Source: Pseudomonas sp. Bc-h
Lineage (GTDB): Bacteria; Pseudomonadota; Gammaproteobacteria; Pseudomonadales; Pseudomonadaceae
NCBI RefSeq assembly: GCF_002080045.1
Contig: NZ_MUIN01000007.1
Span: 88,117 to 152,116, forward strand
Length of the DNA stretch: 64,000 nt
Direction: 5' to 3'
Shown: one piece after another, positions 56,599 to 64,000 of the stretch
Position numbering within the stretch: position 1 is the stretch's first letter
How the letters are laid out: each line of letters opens with the position of its first letter
The notes under the pieces: model-generated
Databases searched by the model: none
Told to the model about the DNA's origin: nothing
Seen by the model: the letters and a program-made list of their open reading frames with translations, nothing else
Translations under genes and position numbers: made by a program

Positions 56599-57093
56599 TC
56601 ACCCCTGCCGCTGCGGCACCACAGCTTGCAGCAGTCTGCCGAACTGATCGGCAGTAAACGCCACCGGCTCCGAATCCTTCACTCCCACCGCCTTCTTCAG
56701 CATCCAGTCGCGGCCACCTGACTCACGCTGCAGGCTGTATTTTTCCTGACCGTGCAGGCTGACGCCACTCAACGAAAGACTCACCTGCCCCTTCGACCCC
56801 ATCGCATCGGGCACGAACGCAACTTCATGGGTTCCCAGGAAGAAACTCATGCGGCGGGTGATAAACGGGGAATTTTCGTCGGGATAGCCCTTGCTCTGAG
56901 CCAGATGCGGCTCGTATTCGAAGTGGGTCTGACCCGCCTCGACCAGAGGCTTGAGCCAGTCTTCGACCTGCAGATACAGGGCTTCGATGCTGGCATTCCA
57001 TTGCGCCAGATCGTCTTGAAAGCGTTGGTGCTTCTGTTCCTCGTAGCGCTGATTAGCCATCAGCAACTCACTCAGGCGTTGAATCTCGTCCAT
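56599..57093 (-). CDS. Hypothetical protein
   Basis: 164 residues. N-terminal coiled-coil-like helix (about 1-50, DEIQRLSELLMANQRYEEQKHQRF), then a beta-rich part (ITRRMSFFLGTHEVAFVP; VSLSLSGVSLHGQEKYSLQ). No signal peptide. I do not recognise a family. Followed in coordinates by another leftward small gene, 96 bases away. Confidence 0.7.
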   Translation of the reverse strand: MDEIQRLSELLMANQRYEEQKHQRFQDDLAQWNASIEALYLQVEDWLKPLVEAGQTHFEYEPHLAQSKGYPDENSPFITRRMSFFLGTHEVAFVPDAMGSKGQVSLSLSGVSLHGQEKYSLQRESGGRDWMLKKAVGVKDSEPVAFTADQFGRLLQAVVPQRQG

Positions 57094-57189
57094 AACGGCG
57101 ATTCCCGGTTCACGTGCTCGAGTATTCGAGCGCGTGAACTGAGGGTGGCACAGCAACGATAGGCTGTCGCGTTACATCGTCGGGAGGGA

Positions 57190-57543
57190 TCAGGGCTTGG
57201 GCGGTATGACTTCCAGCTGCGACAGGCGATGGCCCTTGACCAAGGCGGCATCGATATCGGTCTTGGCCTTTTCGGCGACGTCCTGAGACTCGAACGGCCC
57301 GATCATCACCACTTCCTTGCCATCGACCTTGACCACATACGAGGGGTAGTGATGCTCGACCAGCCAGTACGTCATGTCGCTCAGGGCTTCTTTAAGATGG
57401 ACGCGGATGGTCCATTGCGGCGAAGCCGGGGTCGGGGCTTCTGCGACTGAATCGGTTGTCTGGACCTTGGCCGGAGTAGCCGGCTTGCCACCATCGCAGC
57501 CCGCCAGCATCAATACCGCCACCATCATTGCCATCTTGCGCAC
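57190..57543 (-). CDS. Small lipoprotein with SPOR-like C-terminal region
   Basis: 117 residues from a GTG start (57543), which has GAGGAG eight bases before it. Signal peptide with lipobox LAGC (Cys about 16), Pro/Ala/Thr-rich linker, and an ~70-residue domain (WLVEHHYPSYVVKVDGKEVVMIGPFESQDVAEKAKTDI) whose pattern resembles SPOR peptidoglycan-binding domains. The SPOR assignment is a guess from the GPF-x-S pattern. Role unknown. Confidence 0.72.
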   Translation of the reverse strand: MRKMAMMVAVLMLAGCDGGKPATPAKVQTTDSVAEAPTPASPQWTIRVHLKEALSDMTYWLVEHHYPSYVVKVDGKEVVMIGPFESQDVAEKAKTDIDAALVKGHRLSQLEVIPPKP

Positions 57544-57654
57544 GTCTGTCGCTCCTCGTCTGAAGTGGCGAGAGTCTACCACTGCGGATCAGGACGAGTG
57601 CTCACTCGGCAGGCTGACCGGCGGCGAAAGCCACCGACGGCCAGCGTTCGGCCC

Positions 57655-59004
57655 TCAGACCTGCGACTTTCCGACGCGGGCCGGGCTCAGCGAATCGTTG
57701 CCAGTTGTTGCAGGCTTGCGCGTCTTGCCCGCGCGCTCGTTCATCGCGGCGATTTCTTCCATCGCCCTGGCCTTGTCGAACGAGCCGTCCCATTTGGCAA
57801 TGGCGATGGTGCCGATGCCGTTACCGATCAGGTTGGTGACCGCTCGCGCTTCGTTGAGGAAACGATCGACCCCCAGCAGCAGCACCAGACCGATCATGGG
57901 AATGCCATGGAACACCGACAAGGTTGCCGCCAGCGTCACGAACCCGGCACCGGCCACACCAGCCGAGCCCTTGGAGGTCAGCAACAGAACGCCCAGCACC
58001 GTCAGTTGATCCCATAAGGTCAGCGGCGTGTTGGTGGCCTGGGCGACGAAAATGGCCGCCATGGTCAGGTAGATACAGGTGCCGTCGGAGTTGAAGGTGT
58101 AGCCGGTGGGCAGGACCATGCCGACCACGGACTTCTCGCAACCGAGCTTCTCCAGTTTGACCATCATTCGCGGCAGCACGGCTTCGGTAGAGCAGGTGCC
58201 GAGGGTGACCAGAATTTCATCCTTGAAATAGCGCAGGAACTGCATCAACGGCAGGCCCGACCAGCGCGCCACGGCCCCGAGAATAACCACGATAAAAATC
58301 AGCGTCGTGGCATACAGCGCCACCAGCAACTGCCCCAGCGACAGCAGCGTACCGATGCCGTATTTGCCGATGGTAAACGCCATCCCTGCCCCGGCGCCCA
58401 ACGGTGCCAGACGCATGACCATGGCCACCACGCGAAACAGACTCTGCAACAGCATGTCGATGACATTGACCAGAGGTTTGACCGGCTCACCGATCTGCAC
58501 CAGCGCCACGCCCATCAGCACCGACACCAGGATCACCTGGAGCATCGCGCCCTTGGCGAAGGCGTCGAACAGCGTAGTCGGGATGATGTTCATGAAGAAG
58601 TCGACCACCCCGCCCTGCGCGGCCGCAGCCTGGGTGTAGCCGGAGATGGCGCTGCCGTTGATGGTGTTGACGTCGATGTTCATGCCCACGCCGGGCTTGA
58701 GGATGTTGACCACTACCAGGCCGATGACCAGCGCCAGGGTCGAGAGTACCTCGAAGTAGATCAGTGCCTTGGCACCGATGCGCCCGACTTCCTTGACGCT
58801 GCCCATCTTGGCGATGCCAACCACCACGGTGCCGAAGATGATCGGCGCGAGCAGCATCTTGATCAGCTTGATGAAGCCATCGGCGAAGGGTTGCAACTTG
58901 GCGCCGATGTCGGGGAGGAAGAAGCCGATGGTTCCGCCGATGACGATACCGATCAGCACCTGGACGTAGAGCTGGGAATACCAGCGTGGAGAAGCCTGTT
59001 CCAT
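57655..59004 (-). CDS. Dicarboxylate:cation symporter, DctA family (copy 2)
   Basis: 449 residues. Same fold as the copy at 47718: GTCSTEAVLPRMMVKLE in hairpin 1, FNSDGTCIYLT with the NxDGT motif altered to NSDGT, and LTSKGSAGVAGAGFV in hairpin 2. It lies after tarD on the same strand, so tartrate or its product is a reasonable substrate. GAGG before ATG 59004. The C-terminal tail (about 415-449) is long and charged. Confidence 0.9.
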   Translation of the reverse strand: MEQASPRWYSQLYVQVLIGIVIGGTIGFFLPDIGAKLQPFADGFIKLIKMLLAPIIFGTVVVGIAKMGSVKEVGRIGAKALIYFEVLSTLALVIGLVVVNILKPGVGMNIDVNTINGSAISGYTQAAAAQGGVVDFFMNIIPTTLFDAFAKGAMLQVILVSVLMGVALVQIGEPVKPLVNVIDMLLQSLFRVVAMVMRLAPLGAGAGMAFTIGKYGIGTLLSLGQLLVALYATTLIFIVVILGAVARWSGLPLMQFLRYFKDEILVTLGTCSTEAVLPRMMVKLEKLGCEKSVVGMVLPTGYTFNSDGTCIYLTMAAIFVAQATNTPLTLWDQLTVLGVLLLTSKGSAGVAGAGFVTLAATLSVFHGIPMIGLVLLLGVDRFLNEARAVTNLIGNGIGTIAIAKWDGSFDKARAMEEIAAMNERAGKTRKPATTGNDSLSPARVGKSQV

Positions 59005-59095
59005 GGAGTGCCTCACTGTTGTTTTTGTATGAGGGGAAAGGACTGCTGTTTGCGTCTGTATGACACGCGGTGTGCCTGAAGGAATGCTTGATCTT

Positions 59096-59183
59096 GTGGG
59101 AGGGAGCTTGCTCGCGAAGGCGCCAGTACAGCCGCCACACGTGTAGCGGCTGATCGATAGCCTTCGAGCAAGCTCCCTCCCAC
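59096..59183. repeat. REP pair (REPIN) between tarD and the dctA paralogue
   Basis: GTGGGAGGGAGCTTGCTCGC (59096 on) and the inverse arm ending at 59183 face each other, with an inner stem CAGCCGC (59129-59135)/GCGGCTG (59146-59152). It is the best preserved member of this REP family in the window and may change message stability between tarD and the carrier. Confidence 0.9.
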
Positions 59184-59210
59184 AGAGGACTGATTACCCG
59201 TAAACCAGGG

Positions 59211-60383
59211 TTAAACGCCTTCGCCCAGTTCGCGCATCACCGCGTACAGCGCCGACTTGGCCTCGAAGCCCACGCCCGGGATGTCCGGCAGGCCGACGTA
59301 GCTGTTCTCGACGCGGATGCCATCGGCAAAACCACCGAACGGCTGGAACACGTCCGGGTAGGACTCGTTGCCGCCCAGATGCAGGCCGGCGGCGATGTTC
59401 AGCGACATCTGGTGACCGCCGTGGGGCACGACGCGGCGCGAAGACCAGCCCAGCTCTTTCATCACGTCCAGGGTGCGCAGGTATTCAACCAGGCCGTAGG
59501 ACAGCGCGCAGTCAAATTGCAGGAAATCGCGATCAGGGCGCATGCCGCCATGACGCAGCAGGTTGCGGGCGTCCTGGTGAGAGAACAGGTTTTCCCCGGT
59601 GGCCATCGGCAGATCGTAGTGGCTGGCCAGCTCCGCTTGCAGGGCGTAGTCCAGCGGATCGCCGACTTCTTCGTACCAGAACAGGTTGTACGGCTTGATC
59701 GCTTCGGCGTAGGCAATACCGGTCTTCAGATCGAAACGGCCGTTGGCGTCCACCGCCAGACGTTGCCCGTCGCCCACCACTTCCAGTACCGCTTCGATCC
59801 GGCGCAGGTCTTCAGCCAGCGGCACGGCGCCGATCTTCATTTTCACCACGTCGTAGCCACGGTCCAGGTAGCTCTGCATTTCGGCCTTGAGCTTGGTCTG
59901 GTCCTTGCCCGGGTAGTAATAACCGCCAGCGGCGTAGACCCAAACCTTGTCGTCCGCCACGCCGTCACGATAACGGTCGGCCAGCAGGCGATACAGCGGC
60001 TTGCCTTCGATCTTCGCGACCGCGTCCCAGACCGCCATATCGATGGTACCCACCGCCACCGAACGCTCGCCATGACCGCCCGGTTTTTCGTTGGTCATCA
60101 AGGCTTTCCAGATAGCGAACGGATCAAGGTTGTCGTGTTCCTTGTCGATCAGCGATTCAGGGTCGGCTTCCAGCACCCGGGCCAGAAAACGGTCGCGCAT
60201 CAAAGCGCCCTGTCCGTAGCGCCCATTGGAGTTGAAGCCATAACCGATCACCGGCTTGCCGTCGCGAATGACGTCAGTCACCACCGCGACCACGGAGCAG
60301 GTCATCTTGGAAAAGTCGATGTAGGCATTGGCAATCGGCGAGGCAATGGAAACGGTTTTCTCGCGGATATCGACGATACGCAT
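59211..60383 (-). CDS. tarD: D(-)-tartrate dehydratase
   Basis: 390 residues of the enolase superfamily, mandelate-racemase subgroup. Capping domain about 1-130, barrel 140-370. Metal ligands Asp212, Glu238 and Glu264; bases Lys183 (in KMKIG) and His321 (in VPHGGHQ). These sit one residue before the numbers known for Bradyrhizobium TarD (Lys184, His322), as does the whole alignment. It dehydrates D-tartrate to oxaloacetate. AGGAG before the ATG. Divergent from a LysR gene and followed by a DctA-type carrier, forming a tartrate unit. Confidence 0.92.
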   Translation of the reverse strand: MRIVDIREKTVSIASPIANAYIDFSKMTCSVVAVVTDVIRDGKPVIGYGFNSNGRYGQGALMRDRFLARVLEADPESLIDKEHDNLDPFAIWKALMTNEKPGGHGERSVAVGTIDMAVWDAVAKIEGKPLYRLLADRYRDGVADDKVWVYAAGGYYYPGKDQTKLKAEMQSYLDRGYDVVKMKIGAVPLAEDLRRIEAVLEVVGDGQRLAVDANGRFDLKTGIAYAEAIKPYNLFWYEEVGDPLDYALQAELASHYDLPMATGENLFSHQDARNLLRHGGMRPDRDFLQFDCALSYGLVEYLRTLDVMKELGWSSRRVVPHGGHQMSLNIAAGLHLGGNESYPDVFQPFGGFADGIRVENSYVGLPDIPGVGFEAKSALYAVMRELGEGV

Positions 60384-60410
60384 GGGTAACTCCTGTTGTT
60401 ATTTGTGAGC

Positions 60411-60434
60411 GTTTTCGTGAATGTTTTCGTGAAT
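60411..60434. promoter_or_regulatory. Exact 12-base direct repeat in the tarD/LysR divergent gap
   Basis: GTTTTCGTGAAT occurs twice head to tail. It is 28 bases upstream of tarD and in the shared promoter region, so it could be part of the LysR binding site. LysR sites more often are interrupted palindromes; a role is inferred from place only. Confidence 0.5.
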
Positions 60435-60526
60435 AGCGTCAGCAGGTGATGGGCTCACTCTAGGGCTGGACCTTTTGCTGCGGCCAATGCTAAAAACGCG
60501 GCACTCAATGCGCGGACGGCATCACG

Positions 60527-61396
60527 ATGGAATTGGTCTGGCTGGAAGATTTCAACGCACTGGCGCAAAGCGGCAATTTTTCCCGCGCCGCCGAACTGCG
60601 CCACGTCACGCAACCGGCGTTCAGTCGCCGGATTCGGGCGCTGGAAACCTGGGTGGGGGTCGATCTGTTCGACCGCACTACACAGGGAGCGACCCTCACC
60701 GATGCCGGTCGGCACATGCTCGGCAGCGCTCAGGAGATGACCCGGCGCCTGTACCAGATGCGCCAGGAAGCCCGCGAAGTCGCCGGAAAAGAAGCCCGAA
60801 CGCTGCATTTCGCCGCCACGCATTCGCTGTCGTTCACCTTCTTTCCCGGCTGGGTTCGGGCAGCGGAACGCAGCAGCCCGATCGAGGCAATTCGTTTGCA
60901 CTCGGACAACATGCGGGTCTGCGAACAGATGCTGCTGGGGGGCGACGTCCAGTTCCTGTTGTGCCATCAGCACCCGGACGTGCCGCCGCAATTCGCCGCG
61001 CAGTCCTTTCATTCAAAAGTGGTGGGCAGCGACTGGCTGATGCCGTTGCAGGCCCAGCAGATCGAGCACTCTTCAGGCACTGAACCGCTTTCATTGCTGG
61101 GCTACACGGCGGAGTCCGGGCTGGGCCGGATCGTCTCGGCGCGCCTGCGCCAGGAGGCGTCACCGCCGAGCCTGCACACCGTGTTCAGCTCGCACCTGGC
61201 GGCGGTACTGCTGTCCATGGCCCTGGAAGGCAAAGGCTTCGCGTGGTTGCCCAAGACCCTGGCCGAGCCCGAGATCGCCAGTGGCAAACTGGTCCGCGCG
61301 CTGGATGAGCACTGGGACATTCCGGTAGAGATTCGCCTGTTCCGCCCAACGATGGCCTTGAGCGCCTTCGCCGAAGAGTTTTGGGCGAAGCTCTAG
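60527..61396 (+). CDS. LysR-family regulator of the tartrate unit
   Basis: 289 residues. N-terminal HTH (about 4-62, FSRAAELRHVTQPAFSRRIRALETWVGVDLF) and an effector domain. It is divergent from tarD with a 143-base gap, the usual layout of LysR control. It probably senses tartrate. The ribosome site is weak. Convergent with pqqA across a shared terminator. Confidence 0.9.
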   Translation: MELVWLEDFNALAQSGNFSRAAELRHVTQPAFSRRIRALETWVGVDLFDRTTQGATLTDAGRHMLGSAQEMTRRLYQMRQEAREVAGKEARTLHFAATHSLSFTFFPGWVRAAERSSPIEAIRLHSDNMRVCEQMLLGGDVQFLLCHQHPDVPPQFAAQSFHSKVVGSDWLMPLQAQQIEHSSGTEPLSLLGYTAESGLGRIVSARLRQEASPPSLHTVFSSHLAAVLLSMALEGKGFAWLPKTLAEPEIASGKLVRALDEHWDIPVEIRLFRPTMALSAFAEEFWAKL

Positions 61397-61405
61397 CGCC
61401 GCTCC

Positions 61406-61437
61406 ATCAAAAAAGCCCCGCGGCTTGGCGGGGCTTT
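61406..61437 (-). terminator. Strong intrinsic terminator of pqqA
   Basis: Perfect 10-bp stem AAAGCCCCGC-GGCTTG-GCGGGGCTTT (61412-61437). Read leftward it runs into six T, so it ends the pqqA message; read rightward it would also stop the LysR message, though with fewer T. Confidence 0.92.
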
Positions 61438-61447
61438 CGATCAGCGT

Positions 61448-61519
61448 TCAACGGCTGGCGAAGTACATGGTGACTTCGAAGCCGATGCGCAGGTCGGTGT
61501 AGGTCGGTTTGGTCCACAT
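61448..61519 (-). CDS. pqqA: Coenzyme PQQ precursor peptide PqqA (solitary copy)
   Basis: 23 residues, beginning [16 protein letters not shown] and ending TMYFASR, differing from the usual Pseudomonas PqqA at very few positions. Glu15 and Tyr19, the pair joined by PqqE to build pyrroloquinoline quinone, are intact in FEVTMY. No pqqB, C, D or E gene is adjacent: a strong terminator follows the stop and a convergent LysR gene lies beyond. The ATG at 61519 is preceded by GGGAG. It would need PQQ-biosynthesis enzymes encoded elsewhere. Confidence 0.95.
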   Translation of the reverse strand: MWTKPTYTDLRIGFEVTMYFASR

Positions 61520-61561
61520 AGGCAGCACTCCCTGACAAGACCGGGACAGTCCGGCAGCCCT

Positions 61562-61589
61562 GTTATACCCCAATGCGCAAAGCCTGCAA
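61562..61589 (-). promoter_or_regulatory. Sigma-70 type promoter of pqqA
   Basis: On the minus strand TTGCAG (61589-61584) and TATAAC (61567-61562) stand 16 bases apart, about 43 bases before the pqqA start. A short inverted repeat CCGG-N6-CCGG (61541-61554) follows in the predicted leader. Confidence 0.65.
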
Positions 61590-61924
61590 GACCGGCTTAT
61601 TGTCTGAGTCGCGCTCGCCTCGCAACACACCCGCTACAGTTGTAGCGCCGCTGCAACGGCCGTCGCGCAACGGTTTTGCCGCAGCCGACCGATCAGTCGC
61701 AAAACAGAGGCCTCACAGCATCGGCCCTTGCGCCGGTACGGGTTTTGCTGGGGTGTCTTCGCTTTCCGGGATTATTTTTTGTAACAAGCGAATTTTTCAT
61801 CAAAAGCTAGTCTGAGACATTACGCCTGCCGTCAAGACCGTTCGCGGCCCTGTCCCTTGAGCCATGAAAAACAATAATTTATGCGCTGCCACCGCCAGGT
61901 TGCAGACGCATCAGGAGAATCGCC
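61590..61924. other. Gap between pqqA and the sigma-54 activator
   Basis: No gene is seen. The heptamer GTCTGAG occurs at 61602-61608 and 61810-61816, the latter inside the short palindrome GTCTGAGAC. AT-rich stretch at about 61760-61810. The promoter of the activator gene should lie here but no clear match stands out. AGGAGA precedes its ATG. Confidence 0.4.
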
Positions 61925-63874
61925 ATGTCCTTGCAGACCACGGGCAATGCACCCGCTGATCTCAACGCCTTCGTCGGAGACTATTTCCCTGACCGCAGCC
62001 TGCCTTCCGACGGCCTGATCGTGCAGTCGTGGTATCGCAGCGTCGTCGAGCACGGCCTGGAGCCCGCCGGGCGCGGCAACAAGGTGATCCTCAGCGCCGC
62101 CGAAATCCATCGCCATCAGGAATTCCATCACGACTACATGACCATTGCCGGGCAAGGCGTCAGCGGCCTGGCCAAGCGTGTCGGTCAGGCCGGTTTCGCA
62201 GTGCTGCTCAGCGACGAACACGGCATCGCCCTCGACTCCCGGGTGCCGACCACCGGCAGCGCCTACACCGACTCCGGGCTGATTGTCGGTTCACGCTGGG
62301 ACGAATCCCTGGTGGGCACCAACGGCATCGGTACCGGGCTGGCCTCGGGCAGCGCGCTGATCATTCACCGCGACGAGCACTTCCTGCGTGAGAACGACCG
62401 CCTCAGTTGCTCAGTCTCGCCGATCTTCGATTCGCTGGGCAATGTCCGCGGTTGCCTGAACGCCTCGTGCCTGAACAGCAACGGCCCGAAAGAGGCGCAA
62501 TACCTGACTCTGCAATTGGTGATCATGTATGCGCGGATGATCGAAAACGCCTACTTCCGCCACAGCCATCGCAACACCCTGACACTGATGATCAAGCCCT
62601 GCGAGGAGATCAGCGACCTGGCCAACGAGCAGTTGCTGGCACTGGACGATCAGGGTCGGGTGATCGGTGCCAATCGTGCGGCCTTCGTCGAGCATCAGAC
62701 CCACGGTCACGGCCTGTTGCTCGGCCGCCGGCTGGATGATCTGCTGCCGGTGGACGTCGATGAACTGCTGCGCCTGTGCAACGGCGGCGCCAATGCCACG
62801 CGTTTGCGCGCCGGGCAGCGGCTGGTGGAGGTCGGGCTGCGCATGCCGGTCAAGGTTCGCTCCCCTCGCCAGCCGGAACCGCAGCCTGCGGCGATCATCC
62901 ATCGCGCACCGACACTGGAACGCCTGGCCGGTGCCGATGCCCGCCTGCAACAGAGCGTGGCGCGCCTGCACAAGGTGCTCGACAAGGACTTGCCGATTCT
63001 GATCAACGGCGAAACCGGCACCGGTAAAGAAGCCTTTGCCCGGGCGATTCACCTCGCCAGTGGGCGTCGCGCGGGCCCTTTCGTGGCGCTCAACTGTGCG
63101 GCCATTCCGGAGACGTTGATCGAGAGCGAACTGTTTGGCTATCGCAGCGGCAGCTTTACCGGCGCCAGCAAGAAAGGCATGAAGGGCAAGCTGGAAATCG
63201 CCAATGGCGGTACGTTGTTTCTCGACGAAATCGGCGATATGCCTGCGCACTTGCAGACCCGCTTGCTGCGGGTACTCGCCGAACGCGAGATCTCCCCGCT
63301 GGGTGCCGATACCCCGCTGCCGCTGGACATTCAGGTGATTTCCGCGACCCACCAGAATCTGACGCAAATGGTGGCCGGCAAGCGCTTTCGCGAGGACCTG
63401 TTTTACCGCCTGAACGGCATGACCCTGCAGCTGCCGGCGTTGCGCGAGCGCAGTGATATCCGTCTGTTGATCGAATCAGTGTTGCGCGATCAACCGGGTG
63501 GAGAAAAATGCCGCATCGACGCCACCTGCATGAAACGGCTGAGCCGCTATGCCTGGCCGGGCAATATCCGCCAGTTGATCAATGTGCTGCGCTACGCCGT
63601 GGCGCTGGCCGAGGATGGCTGGATCGATGCTGAGTGTCTGCCCGCTGAGGTGCTCGATCAAGGGCCTCAGGATCAGGCGCTACCGAGCGCGGTGGAAAGC
63701 CGACCGCCGTTGGCGCAACTGACCGCCGACGACGAGGGGCAACGCTTGCTCGAAGCCCTGCGTCGGCACCAGTGGAACATCACCGGCGTCGCCGATGAGT
63801 TTGCGGTGGCGAGATCGACGCTGTATCGCAAGATGAAGAAGTACCGGATCGTGCAGCCGAATCGAGTGGGTTAG
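61925..63874 (+). CDS. Sigma-54-dependent activator, AcoR-like
   Basis: 649 residues. N-terminal GAF-type sensor (about 60-210, with DESLVGTNGIGTGLASGSAL and GCLNASCLNS), a linker region, an AAA+ domain (about 335-560) with Walker A GETGTGKE at 362-369, and a C-terminal Fis HTH (about 600-645). The loop that contacts sigma-54 reads GSFTGA (409-414) rather than GAFTGA, a variant I associate with AcoR relatives. AcoR-like proteins respond to acetoin or related alcohols. Next to pqqA, control of PQQ-linked alcohol oxidation is possible but not shown. Confidence 0.92.
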   Translation: MSLQTTGNAPADLNAFVGDYFPDRSLPSDGLIVQSWYRSVVEHGLEPAGRGNKVILSAAEIHRHQEFHHDYMTIAGQGVSGLAKRVGQAGFAVLLSDEHGIALDSRVPTTGSAYTDSGLIVGSRWDESLVGTNGIGTGLASGSALIIHRDEHFLRENDRLSCSVSPIFDSLGNVRGCLNASCLNSNGPKEAQYLTLQLVIMYARMIENAYFRHSHRNTLTLMIKPCEEISDLANEQLLALDDQGRVIGANRAAFVEHQTHGHGLLLGRRLDDLLPVDVDELLRLCNGGANATRLRAGQRLVEVGLRMPVKVRSPRQPEPQPAAIIHRAPTLERLAGADARLQQSVARLHKVLDKDLPILINGETGTGKEAFARAIHLASGRRAGPFVALNCAAIPETLIESELFGYRSGSFTGASKKGMKGKLEIANGGTLFLDEIGDMPAHLQTRLLRVLAEREISPLGADTPLPLDIQVISATHQNLTQMVAGKRFREDLFYRLNGMTLQLPALRERSDIRLLIESVLRDQPGGEKCRIDATCMKRLSRYAWPGNIRQLINVLRYAVALAEDGWIDAECLPAEVLDQGPQDQALPSAVESRPPLAQLTADDEGQRLLEALRRHQWNITGVADEFAVARSTLYRKMKKYRIVQPNRVG

Positions 63875-63929
63875 CACGGCTGCATACCTGATAGAACCAC
63901 GTTGGCCGACGACTGCGTTGTGCCTGAAA

Positions 63930-63971
63930 CACCGCCTCGCTGCCGTCGTGACCTCCGGCGTCTCCCACAGG
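63930..63971. repeat. Fragment of the 518-bp repeat family at the right edge
   Basis: CACCGCCTCGCTGCCGTCGT and the following CCTCCGGCGTCTCCCACAG match the middle of repeat copy 3 (3599-3641) almost base for base. The similarity runs toward the right edge and may go on outside the window. Confidence 0.8.
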
Positions 63972-64000
63972 GGGCTTGATGCAGTCATGACCTCGTGGGC

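Noticed and set aside
1..64000. tRNA, rRNA or prophage genes
   Set aside because: No cloverleaf-like tRNA sequence, rRNA core motif, integrase or phage structural gene was seen on either strand; a tRNAscan or Infernal run would settle small RNAs.

Overview
The window reads as chromosome of a fluorescent-group Pseudomonas. It is GC-rich, it carries the outer-membrane lipoprotein gene oprI with the Pseudomonas-type neighbourhood (L,D-transpeptidase, small hypothetical, tesA, ybbAP-type ABC transporter, greB), and its spacers hold several REP-type palindromes. All functional calls rest on reading the translated sequence; no database search was run.

Layout. 1-8.5 kb: oprI, an L,D-transpeptidase, a 1.8 kb gene-free block made of three ~518-bp tandem repeats plus an 8-bp tandem repeat, then tesA, the ybbAP-like transporter and greB. 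8.7-18.3 kb: accessory metabolism and defence: a DUF2938 protein, a PRISE-type reductase, a class A beta-lactamase, a truncated molybdate-binding (TOBE/Mop) gene, a large flavin/2Fe-2S fusion oxidoreductase, a GST, two tandem LysR regulators and an MFS transporter. 18.3-21.7 kb: a complete E. coli-type cytochrome bd operon (cydP-cydA-cydB-cydX-ybgE) with an Anr/FNR-like box upstream. 22.3-37.6 kb: a four-gene Tc insecticidal toxin locus (split TcA, TcB, and TcC with a C-terminal region I do not recognise). 37.7-40.6 kb: a diguanylate cyclase gene between two periplasmic binding-protein genes. 40.7-46.2 kb: a GST, an EptA-type phosphoethanolamine transferase with an AraC regulator, a LysE exporter and an MFS transporter. 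46.3-51.3 kb: fumC, a dctA paralogue and a PcaB/adenylosuccinate-lyase-like gene, divergent from a GntR/UTRA regulator with a visible palindromic operator. 51.4-57.6 kb: a succinate-semialdehyde-type dehydrogenase, an ArsR regulator, an NCS2 permease and small envelope or hypothetical genes. 57.6-61.4 kb: a D-tartrate utilisation unit (dctA paralogue, tarD, divergent LysR). 61.4-64 kb: a solitary pqqA peptide gene with its own promoter and terminator, and an AcoR-like sigma-54 activator.

How it fits together. Two separate units combine C4-dicarboxylate transport with lyase or dehydratase chemistry feeding the TCA cycle: the lyase/fumarase unit would yield fumarate then malate, and TarD yields oxaloacetate. 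The bd oxidase gives low-oxygen respiration. The Tc locus is the outstanding accessory system: all three subunit classes are present in order, and the cargo-like C-terminus of TcC (about 310 residues, basic, cysteine-free, with a glycine/alanine-rich hydrophobic stretch) is the best candidate for undescribed biology. A second lead is a dispersed double-hairpin element with compensatory base changes, present at the end of each 518-bp repeat and again as the convergent terminator near 51.37 kb.
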